A stretch of DNA of 64,000 bases from Pogonophryne albipinna (taxonomy: Eukaryota; Chordata; Actinopteri; Perciformes; Artedidraconidae): contig CM053261.1 of the NCBI GenBank assembly GCA_028583405.1, positions 9,801,459-9,865,458 of the forward strand, given 5' to 3'. This document shows positions 11,120 to 23,329 of the stretch, one piece after another; within the stretch, counting starts at the first letter, position 1; every line of letters begins with the position of its first letter. The notes under the pieces were generated by a model. That model was not told where the DNA came from, searched no databases, and saw only the letters and a program-made list of their open reading frames with translations. Made by a program: the position numbers and the translations under genes.

Positions 11120-11350
11120 GTTTTAAACAACTGTCAGTTTTTTCTTAACAATCAGTCGTAAAACAATCAAGGGTCAAATAATCTTAATTTGTATACATGA
11201 CTGAATGTATTTCTTACTTTATCTGACCTTTAGTTATTAAGGTCAGTGCCGAACATTTATTTTGATTTTTAAAAATCTGATTGAAGTACTTATTTGTAAA
11301 AGAATATGTCGTTTTTTGTTAAATTGTCAGATACAATTTTGGAAATTTAT

Positions 11351-11356
11351 AATAAA
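11351..11356 (+). terminator. mat2al polyadenylation signal
   Basis: AATAAA 232 bp after the stop, the first canonical signal downstream. It predicts a 3' UTR of about 250 nt. Confidence 0.6.
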
Positions 11357-11379
11357 TAATATTTGGTGATTAAAAAATG

Positions 11380-12382
11380 ATACACAAGACTTCCTCAAGT
11401 ACTTAACTTCATGTTAATGAAACTAGGTAGCTCAAAGTGAACAAAGCTGAAATGGATAAAAAAAACAACTATTACTTTATTTAAAAAGAGCAATACTAAA
11501 GTATATAAAAACGTTTTAAAAGTCCTGCATTTAAAATGTGATTTATACTGAAAAGAATAAGCAACAGGTCCATGATGTGTTTTTTTCCCCTGGTGATCAA
11601 TTAAGTCTCATCTTATTTTAACCTTTAATAATACATAATAATGTATGTATTTGGTATGTCTACTGCTTGTAGAAATCTGCAGAGTAACTTCAGTTATGAC
11701 ATAAATGTAGATGAGTAAAAAGTATAATATTTAGCTATTAAGGGCAGTGAACTAGAAAAAAAAGCAAATATGTAACTATCCAAACAAAATGCTTGTGTAC
11801 AGTATTTAAGTAAATCTACTTAGATACTTTTAACTGATGAATATTCATCTGGATGCTTGCATGACATGCATTTTTTTGTCTTTATTAACCCATATTGATT
11901 ATCATGGTCGGTGTCAAGTTTGGGAAAATAACAAGACGCATGCGCAAAGACAAAATATGAACTACAATCTGATTGGCTGTTGCCAAGTACTGTTGTTTTC
12001 ATTGGGTAAAGCTCCTGTGGTATTTAATCGTGAACAGTGGATTTTTTTATTTTATAAAACATATTTAAACGTCTGCTTTTGGAAGAAAAACATTGAATTA
12101 AATCCAACCGAGGGATATTTTTTTAAAACACACCTGTTTGGTTTATAAAAAAAACGGATATAACTTGTGGTGGTCCTCCAGGAACAAAGTGGCTAGCTAA
12201 GTCAATGGCTAGCTTGCCGTTTTTTTTTTATCCTATTTGAGTTATAATTTTAGGGTATTTTAACGGCTCAAGAAAACGGTTCCAGGATATGAAGCGTCTT
12301 TCTCAGAAGACTACCAAACATTAAGCAGTGGAAGACGACAAGGTAAAACATGGCTAACGTTACGTTAGCGGTTAGCCTGACA
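11380..12382. other. Intergenic, with CCAAT/NRF1-like boxes
   Basis: 11380-11820 looks like a decayed AGTAAAAGTAC-type repeat. At 11937-11947 a GCATGCGC core (NRF1-like) is followed by two ATTGG boxes (near 11971 and 12001), an arrangement seen in housekeeping promoters, and a donor-like gtaaaac follows at 12342. No coding ORF of note is present, so any transcript from here would be non-coding. Confidence 0.25.
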
Positions 12383-12405
12383 CAGGGCCGTTTCTTCCTA
12401 TAGGC

Positions 12406-13257
12406 CAGTGGTTCTCAAACTTTTTCTGTCAGGCCCCCCCTTTGGAGAAAAAAAAAAGTCTGGCCCCCCCAACACAAATAGTCAGGCACAGTGGCGGCGC
12501 CAGAGATTTCTTTTGGGGTGCTGTGGGGTAGCTTGACGTTTCATAGAGGGTGCTCAAACATTTAGGGTTTCCCATTAATGTACCGGTTGCTACAGTTAAA
12601 TTTTCTACTGCAACACTCCCCACACAAATACACAGTACCCGCGACTGTTACAATGAAGGCTCGATAATCAGCTCACGGCATATATGTAAGCAGGGGTAAA
12701 GTGCTATTTTTATAGGTGGTGTGTGGACCTAACATAGGGGGGTCCGGGGGCAAGGCAAGGGGAAGATATTTTTTTCAATCTTGAAGTTAAAAGCATCAAT
12801 CTGGTGCACTTTGAGAGCAAAATTAAGAGATCTAGATACCTCTCTCAACACCCATATGAAACAGAACTGGAAACAGATGTTCTATTTCTTTATAGATATT
12901 TTACAAATAACTCTCCTTTTAAACTTTATTCTTGTTTTACATATAGTATTTCATAGCTGTTTTTCATTTATTCTCTTATTTTTTTTAAACTATAATGATC
13001 ATTTAAATGTGTGCCTCGGAAATAATTGTTTACATTAATGGTGACCAAAACGTTTGAGACCCACTGAGATAACACTCAGAGTCCTTTAGTTCACTGAGTC
13101 TCTCAGTCTGACAGGAGAGGACTCTCCTCCACTTTGTTGTTGAAAAAACTCCTTATATCCGTTAGCGTAGCTCGCTAGCACCAGAAGCTAACAACAACGA
13201 TCTCCGGTACCGGTGCGCTCTCTCTCTCTCTCTCGCTCGCGCACCCAAAATGGCTCG

Positions 13258-13309
<52 letters not shown>

Positions 13310-13471
13310 CCGAGCTTTCATGAAACACAGACGTAATTGTACTGTACTGCATCATATTATTTTCGAATCAATAATTTTTCAAATTATGATTTTTCTTTTT
13401 TTTTTATAACCATTTTTCCTCCTTGTCTCCTCCCTGGCATGCCTCTGCGCCCCCCACTTTGAGAACCACTG
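12406..13471. mobile_element. Nested hAT element A (CAGTGGTTCTCAAAC termini)
   Basis: Target duplication CTATAGGC (12398-12405 and 13472-13479), perfect. The ends are CAGTGGTTCTCAAAC and its complement GAGAACCACTG. It lies 23 bp inside the outer element and carries (TC)n at about 13217-13234 and (CA)n at 13261-13306. Non-coding. Confidence 0.92.
13261..13306. repeat. (CA)23 microsatellite
   Basis: Perfect dinucleotide run inside the nested hAT element. Confidence 0.98.
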
Positions 13472-15049
13472 CTATAGGCGGACTATGCAGATGCATAGGG
13501 CCGCCTCGGCCACTAAGGGGGCCCCCAAGCTTAAAGTTCAGGTTCAGCCTCAATATATTTGGGGAGTCTTTAGACAGCCAAGCCCCCTCCTGTGTTCGGT
13601 GAAGCATTATATGCTTAAAAATCAAATGTAGGATATAAACACAACTAAACTCAATCATGGGGTAATAAAGTCCAAATCATCGTTAGGCTGTCACCCAATG
13701 AGTGACGTCAAAGGAAGATGAAAAATGTAAATTATATATTGTTGAGAAAATGCTGCATCTCTTACATTTATTGACGTAGAGGAGCCTTATTGTTTACCTT
13801 TTTAATATATTTTTATGTAAGTTTCAATTGCTTGGTTTTCGTGAAATTAGCTTGTTTTCCTCTTAAAGTGTAACAGATTGATGCATCTCCACAGATCATC
13901 TTAAAGCAGGGGTGTCAAACTCAAGGCCTGAGGGCCAAATCCGGCCCGCAACTTCATTTAATGTGGCCCGCAAGAGCTTGCAAAGAATATAATAAGTTTA
14001 TTATATGGTTACATGCCACTACAGAAGCAGGTTGCCCATAAACTACCTGTCCCACAATGCATCTCGTTTTGTGACATGCGCGCTGTAGACTTGCAATTAT
14101 TTGCCCTGGACTTCTGCTTTCAAACGTAGTTAGTTATTACCCTATCCGATAGTAATCCAATTCAGAGGCAATAATGTAATATAATACATTATTTTTAATG
14201 CTGTCAAAATTATCGCGTTAACGGCGGTAATTATTTTTTTGAATTAATTGCGTTAAAATATTTAACGCATTTAACGCATGTGCAGAATGGCCCGCCCCAT
14301 ACATCCCACCAGTGGCAGCGCCAGGGTATGGCTAGGGTAGGCAACACACATACCAAGAAATGGCTTAGCCCCTCCATGAGAAATGATGTTAAAGTAAGCA
14401 AAATAAAGTACGCCAACTCGCGCGGAGTAAATTCCACAGACAGCAGTTAGTAAGATTGATTTCAGTAGCTACTTGTCTGGAAATACCAAAGACCAGAAAC
14501 GGTTTTGAAAACTTTTGTCACGTAGTGATCGTCTTCTCAATAGAACATCTTTGATAATGTCTTCTGGCCAATCAGAATCAAGATAACGGCGTGGTGTTGT
14601 TGCAGGAAGTCCCCACGGAGAATACTTTTGCTGTAGTACAGGTAACACATAACTGGTACGCAGGTTATGTGCGTAATCTGAAATGCGTACCGTCACTTGT
14701 GTCACAAAGCGCATTTGTGCTCCGTGTGCACAGACAGGGCTGCTGTTAACGTCGGTCTCTGTACAACGGAATTGTGACAAAACTACGCCAACCGGCTGCG
14801 GAGGGAGACTCCCCCCCTTCACTGGAGAACTGCGCTAAAACAGTTGATCACAACGTTCACACTCTGTGGTCACGAAGTACTCCACTAGCGCGCCCCCCGT
14901 CGACTTTCCTGAAGTACTCCCCTGTTGATAGAAATCAACACGTAATGAATTAAGACCCCACGGTTTGATGACTGATAGGTGTGTGTGCTGTCTTTCATTT
15001 TGACACGCAGAAAAATGTTATAATAAACATAGATACTGTATGTTAAATG

Positions 15050-15814
15050 CAGAGTTGGGTGTAACGCGTTACAAAGTAACGCGTTACTGTAATAATATTA
15101 CTTTTGTCGGTAACGGAGTAGTGTAACGCGCTATTTTTATAATTCAGTAATCACACTACAGTTACTAACATTGCCCCGACACGCGTTACTTCGTTACTTA
15201 CTAAAATCAGTCATAATAAAACCTCAACAAACACCTGCAAAGAACACATGCTAAGGTGAAGCTAACGCACAGCTATTTGTTGTTTGTTTATATCACGTAG
15301 TCTGTTCTTCTTCTCTGTTTTCCGGTTGTTGCCTGTTTTGAATGACGAATACACACTACCGCCGCCTGCTGGTAAGGAGAGTTATTGCCACTCACGCATG
15401 CGCAGTTCGTACGTGCTTGGCTGAAGTCTTTGCGGTGTCTGGTTCCAGTGCAACACATGGCCAACACGCAGGAGAACACGCCGACGCAACAGCGTGAGGT
15501 GAGCAGAGATAGACTGCGCAAAATATACAGATAGCAGGAGACAGAGGACAGCCATGGTCAGATAGGAAAACATTCAGGATCTGGATCAGTCTTATGCGAC
15601 AATGGAAACTGAACTAAAGAGAACATTTGAAACTTTAGCAGTCTGCGTGATCTGCCTGCAGGGAGGGGCGGGCCGGCCCTGCGAGTAAAGTAACGAGTAA
15701 AGTAACGAGTTACTTTATGTAGAGAGTAACGAAGTAGTGTAATATATTACTTTTTTTAAAGTAATATGTAATTATGTAATATATTACTTTTTTTTAGTAA
15801 CGACCCCATCTCTG
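15050..15814. mobile_element. Fourth-level hAT MITE with GTAACGCGTTAC repeats
   Basis: Perfect 8-bp duplication GTTAAATG (15042-15049 and 15815-15822). The ends CAGAGTTGGG and CCCATCTCTG are imperfectly inverted. Subterminal TGTAACGCGTTAC-like palindromes occur near both ends. The interior at 15285-15500 is a non-terminal module also present at 49.7 kb. Confidence 0.9.
15285..15498 (+). other. First-exon-like module inside a MITE
   Basis: Within the MITE, an ATG at 15457 in good context (CAACACATGG) opens MANTQENTPTQQRE and is followed at 15499 by gtgagc, a strong donor. The upstream 170 bp is GC-richer with a TGCGCATGCGTGA-like box on the minus strand. About 200 bp of it recurs at 49674-49888. 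It could be the 5' end of a lost transposase or a captured host exon. Confidence 0.4.
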
Positions 15815-16431
15815 GTTAAATGGATATATCCGCCTTCTTTCATTTATCTTTCCATTCCCACAACAATATACATAAAGAAATGGCATATTTTGGACATAGT
15901 TCGAATGGTGATTAATCATGATTAATTAATTTTTAAGCTGTGATTAATCTGATTAAAAATTGTAATCGTTTGACAGCCCTATTTTATATATATATTATAT
16001 ATTTATATATGTATATTTATATAGTTACAACCGGCCCTTTGAGTGCAACCATAATGCTAATGTGGCCCGCGATGAAAGTGAGTTTGACACCCCTGTCATA
16101 AAGGCTTCGGAATCCCCCCATTGTAGTAAAAACTAGGGGCCCCAAACAGCATCTTGCAGCTAGAAACGGCCCTGGCCTGACAATACTAGTGTTGAATTGA
16201 GAACTTAGGGTAACAATGCAGGTTGACGTGAACGGAATGCACATACTGCGTTAGTATCTTGCATTATTGATTGCTTTTAATAAGTAGCACAAACACGCAT
16301 TGGTTAGTTTATCTTTAGTGTAGATATCTGATATGAATTATCTCCGGAATTTGGCAGCGCCTTGTTTCTCAGTTTCACAGACTTTCTGCAGCCAGGGGCT
16401 GAGGCTTAGCTCACATTGTCTATGTCCAGCC

Positions 16432-16518
16432 CTGCAGGTCACCCTTGAAAAAGAGATCTTTTGATCTCAAGGGGCTTTCACCTGGTTAAATAAAGGCTAC
16501 AAACAAACAAACAAACAA
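16432..16518 (+). repeat. LINE/SINE 3' tail with (AAAC)n
   Basis: The run from CCCTTGAAAAAGAGAT through TCTCAAGGGG and CCTGGTTAAATAAAGG into AAAC repeats is the 3'-end hairpin-and-tail pattern I recall for teleost CR1/L2/Rex1-type retroposons. Only the tail is visible; the body upstream is too decayed to place. Confidence 0.6.
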
Positions 16519-19195
16519 TTGGACCCCTTGGTCTTGTACAGTACACCGGGTTTAACTTGAAGTCCATCAATATATTACCTCTTGAAGGAAAGAAAACAAT
16601 TGTTACTTTCAATACCTTTACTTGGCAATATTGGTCAACATGATGCTACGTTATTATTTAATTTCTTTTAATTTACATTTTTTTATAATTATAAAAAATT
16701 AAATATACTGATGATGTGTCATTCATTGATCTTACTATAATATTTGAATAGAAGATCATTTCAGTTCTATTTAATAGCTTCTAATCTGTGACCCATTGAC
16801 TGTTACTGCACTTTTTTTATTGAAAACCCTTTTTTCTAGCATCCATTTCATCTGACCTAATGACATAAATCATTGTGGAAAGGTATTGTTACATTGGACG
16901 TAGGACACCTCTCTTTCTATTGGTGTTCAGTCCACCTTAAATCTTTGATGGAAAGGCATTGGACCTAAAATCAATTTTCTTAATTGAAGATAGTTGAATA
17001 AAGATGCAATTCCTTTCCTCTTGTCAGCCGTAGTTGTTGAATATAAGCATGCCTTTTGGAAATGAAGATGTTAATCTAATAATGCATCCTGTTTCATCTC
17101 TTCACTTTACCATTTGTGTCACGCTGAGAGGGTTTTTCTTACTGCCTAAGTAAACAGTCAGTTTATGTTAGCCAAACCATTATTTTACTTTTGACCAGTA
17201 TTTCAATTGGGGGTTTTTCCTAAGCTTGTCTATGTCCAGCTCTGAAATCCAAGCTGTCCCAGAAGAAAAGGCTCAGTGGTCTGTCTGAATGAGGGATTAA
17301 ACACTAAGGAAAATAAAGTAACCCAATATTGCAATCAACCGGACCTAATGTGACATTCTCACGCGAGGATGCTCTGTTCAGAAGTGAAAAGAAAGAAAAG
17401 AAGAGGGGCTTGTGAGGAAAGGGGGAGATGGACAGAGTGCTGGAGGTAAAAAAAGTACTCCTCTGGAAGTTATTTCAATAAAGCTAAGCAAGCCTGGAAT
17501 AATGGGGAAAGAAATACAGTAGACATATAGTACATTTCCATGAATATGCTGTCATTCCAAGTCAGTCGTTATTTGGATATTGCCTACATATTTGTCTATA
17601 TATTAAAATCAGATTTTAAAATGATTTATAGGCTTGCTTGTTTCCCCCACATGTTTCTGCTTAATCACGTTTATGTCATTTTGGCTCCATCATGTGGCTA
17701 TTAACAGTCCATGTTATAAGATGCCTAGTTGATCTCCACTCTCACATTTCTACATATTTTCCCATTGTAAATATTCTACCTCTCTTGTTTCAAAGTAGTC
17801 CAAAGTGATGAGATCCTTTATTTTCTTGGTCTGTAAAGTCCTAATCTGATATGAGGGAATACAGGGAACTATTTCTGAACATTCATTATTTTCTATGCTT
17901 TTTTTGCAGATGCCTGAAGGTGGAGCTGTCCTCTTACTACAGGGAAGAACCCCAGTGTTGGCCTGGTAGCAGCTGTACTTGGTGAGTAACGTCCCCCAGA
18001 GGAAACTCCTTTTCGCAGTCAGGGCAATAGCATGACATACACCTACTGACTGAACAGTTACATCAGCTGTTTCCTAGAAACTGATGAATAATATCACCAT
18101 GCTGCCAAAGTTCAATACAGAGGGGAAGTCAGCTGACAATGCGTGAAAGAAGGAGAAACACTTCCTAAACTCAACATAGAATAGTGACATTTTTCCAGTC
18201 TTGGCTGATTTGATAACAAATGTAATAACAGTTTAATACAGTTTAATTTCTGAATCTCATGATTTTAGTTCAGTTTCAGCCAGTTGCAGTCCGTAAAAAG
18301 ATTTCTGAGTCAAAGCATGAATGTGTTCATATAGTCTACGTTTTTTAAGTATTTGACTGTCTATGGATATACCCGTCCCTCTGTGTCCCCTCTTTCCTGT
18401 CTTCTCTTCCTTTATGGACACACTTTTCCTCTCTGACTCTACGTGGTCTTTTTGCTATTTTCTGCACATATCATAAAAAAACATCACAAAGACGGAATGG
18501 GTGCAGCTGAAGAGGTTGAATTTGAATTGTCTTTAAACTATTTCAAGATCTTTCATCTTATATAATACAAGTCATATTGCAGGCAGCCTTAATGTCTGTA
18601 ATGAAGTATCCACACTCACAATGTGCTTTGTGACACCCTTCTTTTGTTCTCACTTTACCACTCAGGCCTCCTCCCTGTCGAATTCAAATTATTCATAATT
18701 TTCAATCAGCAATTCGTCAGTGTTTAACAGTAATTGAATTTTGATATAGGGCAATTATTCATCATTTAATGTTATTTGCATTAATTTGAAATATTAATAG
18801 GTTCTTTTGGGTGAGAGAAGAGATGAGTATTTGGTCACAGAGGAGCACCATCGCTCCAGGCATATATCCACTGACATTACCCAGCATCCCCTGCACCGTC
18901 TGCATGGCACAGGTTGAAGAAGGGACTGGAAAAAAACGGCGGTCCTTTGAACACTCAACGAAGAGCTTAAGTAAAATCCTTTGATATCTCTTGGAAGTGT
19001 TTTCCCAATTATAATTGCAAATTATGATTTTCATTAAATCCAATGTTCTCATATAATCTCATCTATATTCTCCCCAACGACCCTGTCAAGAAAATACATG
19101 TTGTCATGGGAACAATGACATTTGCTTATCAAACTGAGTTTATAACAATTAAGTATTTTTAATTAAACTGAACAGTAAAACAAATTAGCCATCAT
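16519..19195. other. Intergenic, mostly unassigned
   Basis: AT-rich DNA with no long ORF. The one exon-like feature, at 17910-17981, is listed separately. I recognise no repeat with clear ends. Confidence 0.4.
17910..17981 (+). other. Exon-like segment, unknown gene
   Basis: 72 nt bounded by a T-rich acceptor (ttttttgcag) and a consensus donor (gtgagtaa). One frame is open throughout and reads CLKVELSSYYREE then PQCWPGSSCT. I do not recognise it and found no neighbour exon that keeps phase with it. It could be a lone exon of a non-coding RNA or chance. Confidence 0.25.
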
Positions 19196-19450
19196 GACTG
19201 GATGGCAATGTCTGTCAGTCGATTGGTCCACCACTTTGGTCCGGACTGAAATACATGGAATACTATAGGATGGATTTCCATGACTTGTTGTAGAGACATT
19301 CGTGGTGCCCAGAGGACTTCTTAGACATCCTTCTTACTTTGGTGATCAAATGACTTTTTAGGGTTGCAACATAGCACATGTGCTTGTGTAAGCATTTAGC
19401 TCTAAGCACCACTGTACCTTTAAAACAACTTCACAGAGCTGCTAGCATGG
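19196..19450 (+). repeat. Dispersed teleost repeat (ccaccactttggtccggactgaa type), copy 1
   Basis: Carries the order TCGATTGGTCCACCACTTTG, ACTGAAATA, GGATGGATT-CCATGA, GACATTCGTGGT-CCCAGAGGA, TTTGGTGATC. Related pieces occur at about 20310-20530 (reverse), 23330-23500 (the GCTAATTAGC-AATGTTAGCATGCTAAC part) and 28830-28985 (reverse). From memory this is a frequent percomorph repeat. Confidence 0.55.
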
Positions 19451-19796
19451 CTGTTTTTTTGTTTTTACTTTAAAATGTCCCTCCAATACCAGATGATCAT
19501 AGCCAATCCTGTGGTGTTACATTTTCCCAAAAAATCCCTATCATAATGGGATTGTTGGGACTGGAAACCGAAGGGTTACAGTATTTGAAGGTGTGAGAAA
19601 AGCCCATCTTGGTCCGTTAATAATAAGAGTTGGTTCAGCCTGGAATAACTGTTTTTCTGATTCAGCGGTCAGGGAGTCAGATGTCATTGTCTAGATTGTT
19701 TTGACACCCCGTTAAGAAATTCAGGAGAAGGTCGGCCAGCTCATGAAATTTGCAGATCCTGATTAAATTTAGGATATTTTCATAAAGGCCATGCAC

Positions 19797-19969
<173 letters not shown>

Positions 19970-20309
19970 TGTGCAGGATGAGATGATGGGGGTGGGTAAG
20001 GATGTCTTTCTCAGTTGTTCTCCGCCTCTCTTGCGGGATTTGACAGAAGGAGGGGGGGCTCCTCCACCACCATCAATGTAGGTGCTCTCTTGCAGACAGA
20101 TATTGGATTTATTTTCTGTCTTACACACCTCTGTCTGGGCATGCTTGTCTTTGCTCTGTCTTTGTACATTTTGACAGACCTCAAAGGCTTCAAAGAGTTC
20201 AAGTTTCCCTGAACACCACACCACCACCACCAAAGGAAACTCTGAGCAGACTACAGAAGGAAATTCTTTGGAGTTTTCATCTTATTTAATTTATAAGATC
20301 TGTTAATCC

Positions 20310-20530
20310 AATATCCAAACATGATGGTTTGATTACAAAAACACAAATAAAGTCAACCTTGGTGGCTTAAGATTTTTTTTTATCAACATCATGTGGACTA
20401 TCCTCTGGGGACCATGAATGTCTGTAGAAACTTTCAAAGCAATTAATCAAATTGTTATAGACATATCAGTGTGGTGGACACTTATGTGGGAAAAGATATT
20501 GTCTTGAGTAGAAATCTTTACCAGGTTCCA
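20310..20530 (-). repeat. Dispersed teleost repeat, copy 2 (reverse)
   Basis: In reverse complement the GGTCCCCAGAGGATA and CACTGATATGTC pieces line up in order with the copy at 19196. Confidence 0.4.
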
Positions 20531-23329
20531 AAATCTCCCAGTAAAAACTCCTGACCTCTGTGTGTGGCTCTCATTCTGTATATTCCTTGCGATATCCCAA
20601 CATCAAGTATTTAGTACGTGACTTTTGCGAAGTCTGAACGATTCATTTTTATGTCCTAAATCCGCCATCCGCTCCAGAAATTCACCCCAAGAAAATGAAG
20701 AAATCCCGCTGACTTCACTGACCGGCTTAGATGCAGATCAGGGACCGAAGCAGACTCTTTCCCCTCCTTAAACTTCTCAGTTTGAATGTATCACCTTGAC
20801 ATCCACAGAGCATCCTCCCTGGAGTCCTTTTGTCTATGAATGCTAATGAGATCTCTCAATGTTAATAATAAATAGCTGCTGATAAAATAATAAATTTCTA
20901 ATGTCCCACTCAGACCTTTTCCTCTCTCCTCCGTCTCAGATTAGTTTATCAGGGCTTTGCTGCCCCAAACACTTTGGGCTTAATTATTTAAAGTGCCTGA
21001 AAAATTAATATCCTTCTTTTTTTGGGTGCAAAAGCCATCGTTCAGCCAATGAAAATTGAGAAAAAGAGGCAGCAGGGGATGAAATATTCAGCAGTGCACA
21101 GGCCCTTCAATTATTTTTTAGATGCACGAGTGTTAAAAAACACATGCACACGGAAATAAGCATTTTAAGGCAGAATAATTCCTACAGCAGTATAATACAG
21201 CACTGTCAATTATTCAGGGTTAAATCTCCCCACCGACACTTTACACATTTATGTTTAATTACATTCAGGGAATTTGGATACAATCACATGGCAGTCATTT
21301 GTTTTTTTTCACCCTGAAGCATTGCAATTAAGTGTAAAAAAAGGAAGACTATATTTTATGATGGCAAATGTATTAATAAATGTGACTTGTGGGAGCAGAG
21401 CCCAGTGCCCCAGTGTCCCGCTCGCAGACGGCCAGTCCCTTTACTGGCTCTTTTGGATGGTCGAACACTGTCTCATCCCCACAGGTCTGGCTCCCATCAA
21501 TGTTTAACACACAACAAAACCGAGGAAAAAGAAAAGCTGTTTCCATTCCCATCGGTAATTTAAGCATTCCTCTGTGTTATATCCTATCCCGGGTATCGCT
21601 CCTCGCTACACAAATGCTTTTGTTTGCTAGCTGTCATTGTGCTGTATTATTTAGAGGCAGAACAAACAGAAAGCCTTCGCTGTCTTCTTCTCCTCTTCCA
21701 AATTCATTTGAACACTGGCTCCTCGGGCCTGTCAGTGCATCCACCACAGGGATCAATTTCAGCTCTGCAAACCCACTGGCTCAGATCAGATGGGACGCCC
21801 ACGCTATCTCTATCTGCTGGGTACAGGCCCTTCGAGGGGCAGGGTGACGACATCTTTGGGGGGCTTTCTTCACACGAGATGATTTCCTGAAACTTATCAG
21901 GAAAACTCTTTTCGAAACGTTCTGATTAGGGGAAAAGGTTGCCGCTTAATATCGTTTTAAACTCTTTCATGTAATTGAAAGGAAAATAAATGATGAGAGT
22001 TCAATGATGGGCTTGGAGACGTATTTGGGTCTCACATTAATTTAAATTGCTGCATGACATGCCCAGAGGTTCTGGGTCAGAGTTTTTTTCTCCTCCGTCT
22101 TGTCCTTTGTCCCTTTTTAACCTACTATTTAAAGCAAGAATTAAAAAAAAGATACATCTTTGAGATTAATCTTTAAGAAACATATCTCACTAGGGAAGTT
22201 TTTGTAAATTAACATTTTAAATGAAATTGAGCTAAAAACAATCAATTAATCAACTAGCCTAATGGGACAAATCTCCAACTTTGTCTGTCTTCACTGGACT
22301 TTAGTAAGATGTACACTTTTATTCTGACTATCTTCTGACACGATTGTTAAATAAAATAGGTCGGCAGATTAATTGATGATGAATATTATCGCTAGTTTAG
22401 CCCTTAAATGGATATTCATCATATTTGACGATGAAGCTGAAACCATTTTATTGGAGGGACTGGTCATATTTTTTATTATTTAATGGTTTTAAGTAAAATT
22501 GAAAGAAAATTAAAATATATCAATTCCATCTCAAATGCTCCCTCCACAATATTCAATCCTTCATTGGATTAAAATTAATTTGAAAATGCTTTTAAGACTG
22601 TAAACTGCGGTAAACATTTCAAATGTAGGTTATAGATTGAAACATCTTTTCAGAGCAGCATGACAGCGAGGAGACCCTTGCCTTGGAATGCTAACATCTA
22701 GAAGAGTGGCGATATATTGTGTAATATGAGCTGAATATTACTATTAGTATAAATATCACTACAACTAAATCCAAGTTTTGTAAGTTATCAGCTTGTCTGT
22801 GATGTGAATGAAATGTTCATTTTTGTTGCACTAACAGATTTTGAAAGCGTCCAGATGATTAAAACATTTATTAACCAGCCTCATGCAATAAATTATTCAT
22901 TTAGACAGCTCATTTTAAAAATCATGTCTGGTACATTGCTTACATTATTATTGAATTAATAGTGTTATATTAGCATTAAAGCATGAATTATTAAAGTTTG
23001 GTTGGATTGGATGTTTAAGAATTCTTGCTGTGGTCTGAAGCCAATCACAGGTCACCTTCAATACTAGAAGAAGAGCTTGTGTTGATTGACAGTGAGAAAA
23101 ATCACTCAAACTCAGTGCTTGGATTTCTTTTGAATTCAAGCAATGGATTGAGTGTTGATGTTCATTAATGTTAACGACGTGATTTACTCAATACCTCTCA
23201 GAAGTAGAAACCTGGACAACATTTAGATTCCAACCCAGTGTGTTGGGTGTTAGTGGTGCAGTGTGTGCATGTGCACGTGGGTAATATTTTTTAAATGTAA
23301 GTTATTTTGCATTTTTGCATTTGATTGCA
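20531..23329. other. Non-repetitive AT-rich intergenic block
   Basis: No transposon ends found. 20840-21260 and 21980-22080 are rich in TTAATTA-like homeobox cores inside low-repeat sequence, the look of conserved non-coding DNA, but conservation cannot be tested here. A 152-codon frame at 21389-21847 has no domain I know and is not called. Confidence 0.3.

Larger units (their letters stand above)
14196..15981. mobile_element. Third-level element with GCTGTCAAA termini
   Basis: The left GCTGTCAAA (from about 14200) and right TTTGACAGC (to about 15977) are inverted, followed inwards by GTTAACGG- and ATTAATC-rich subterminal repeats typical of a teleost hAT MITE. Flanks are too AT-rich to settle a duplication, so the ends are good to a few bases. 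It splits element B and is itself split by the element at 15050. Confidence 0.65.
13907..16095. mobile_element. Nested hAT element B (CAGGGGTGTCAAACTCA termini)
   Basis: The left CAGGGGTGTCAAACTCA is mirrored by TGAGTTTGACACCCCTG on the right (17 bp, perfect). Flanks TCTTAAAG and TCATAAAG are an 8-bp duplication with one mismatch. The body GGCCCGCAA...GGCCCGCGA is broken by the next insertion. Confidence 0.9.
12383..16174. mobile_element. Outer hAT element hosting a transposon nest
   Basis: Perfect 8-bp duplication GCCTGACA at 12375-12382 and 16175-16182. The ends are the perfect inverted repeat CAGGGCCGTTTCT / AGAAACGGCCCTG. Its own sequence is left only at 12383-12405, about 13472-13906 and 16096-16174; the rest is later insertions. 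No transposase frame is left. Confidence 0.9.

Noticed and set aside
12250..12342. Coding exon ending at the donor-like gtaaaac at 12342
   Set aside because: Open frames lack an in-frame ATG or stop early, and joining to 17910 meets a stop.
14469..14822. 117-codon minus-strand frame in the transposon nest
   Set aside because: Lies inside the third-level element; no transposase motif recognised and no support as a gene.
21389..21847. 152-codon plus-strand frame
   Set aside because: No known motif, no splice context and low-complexity composition; expected by chance in a region of higher GC.
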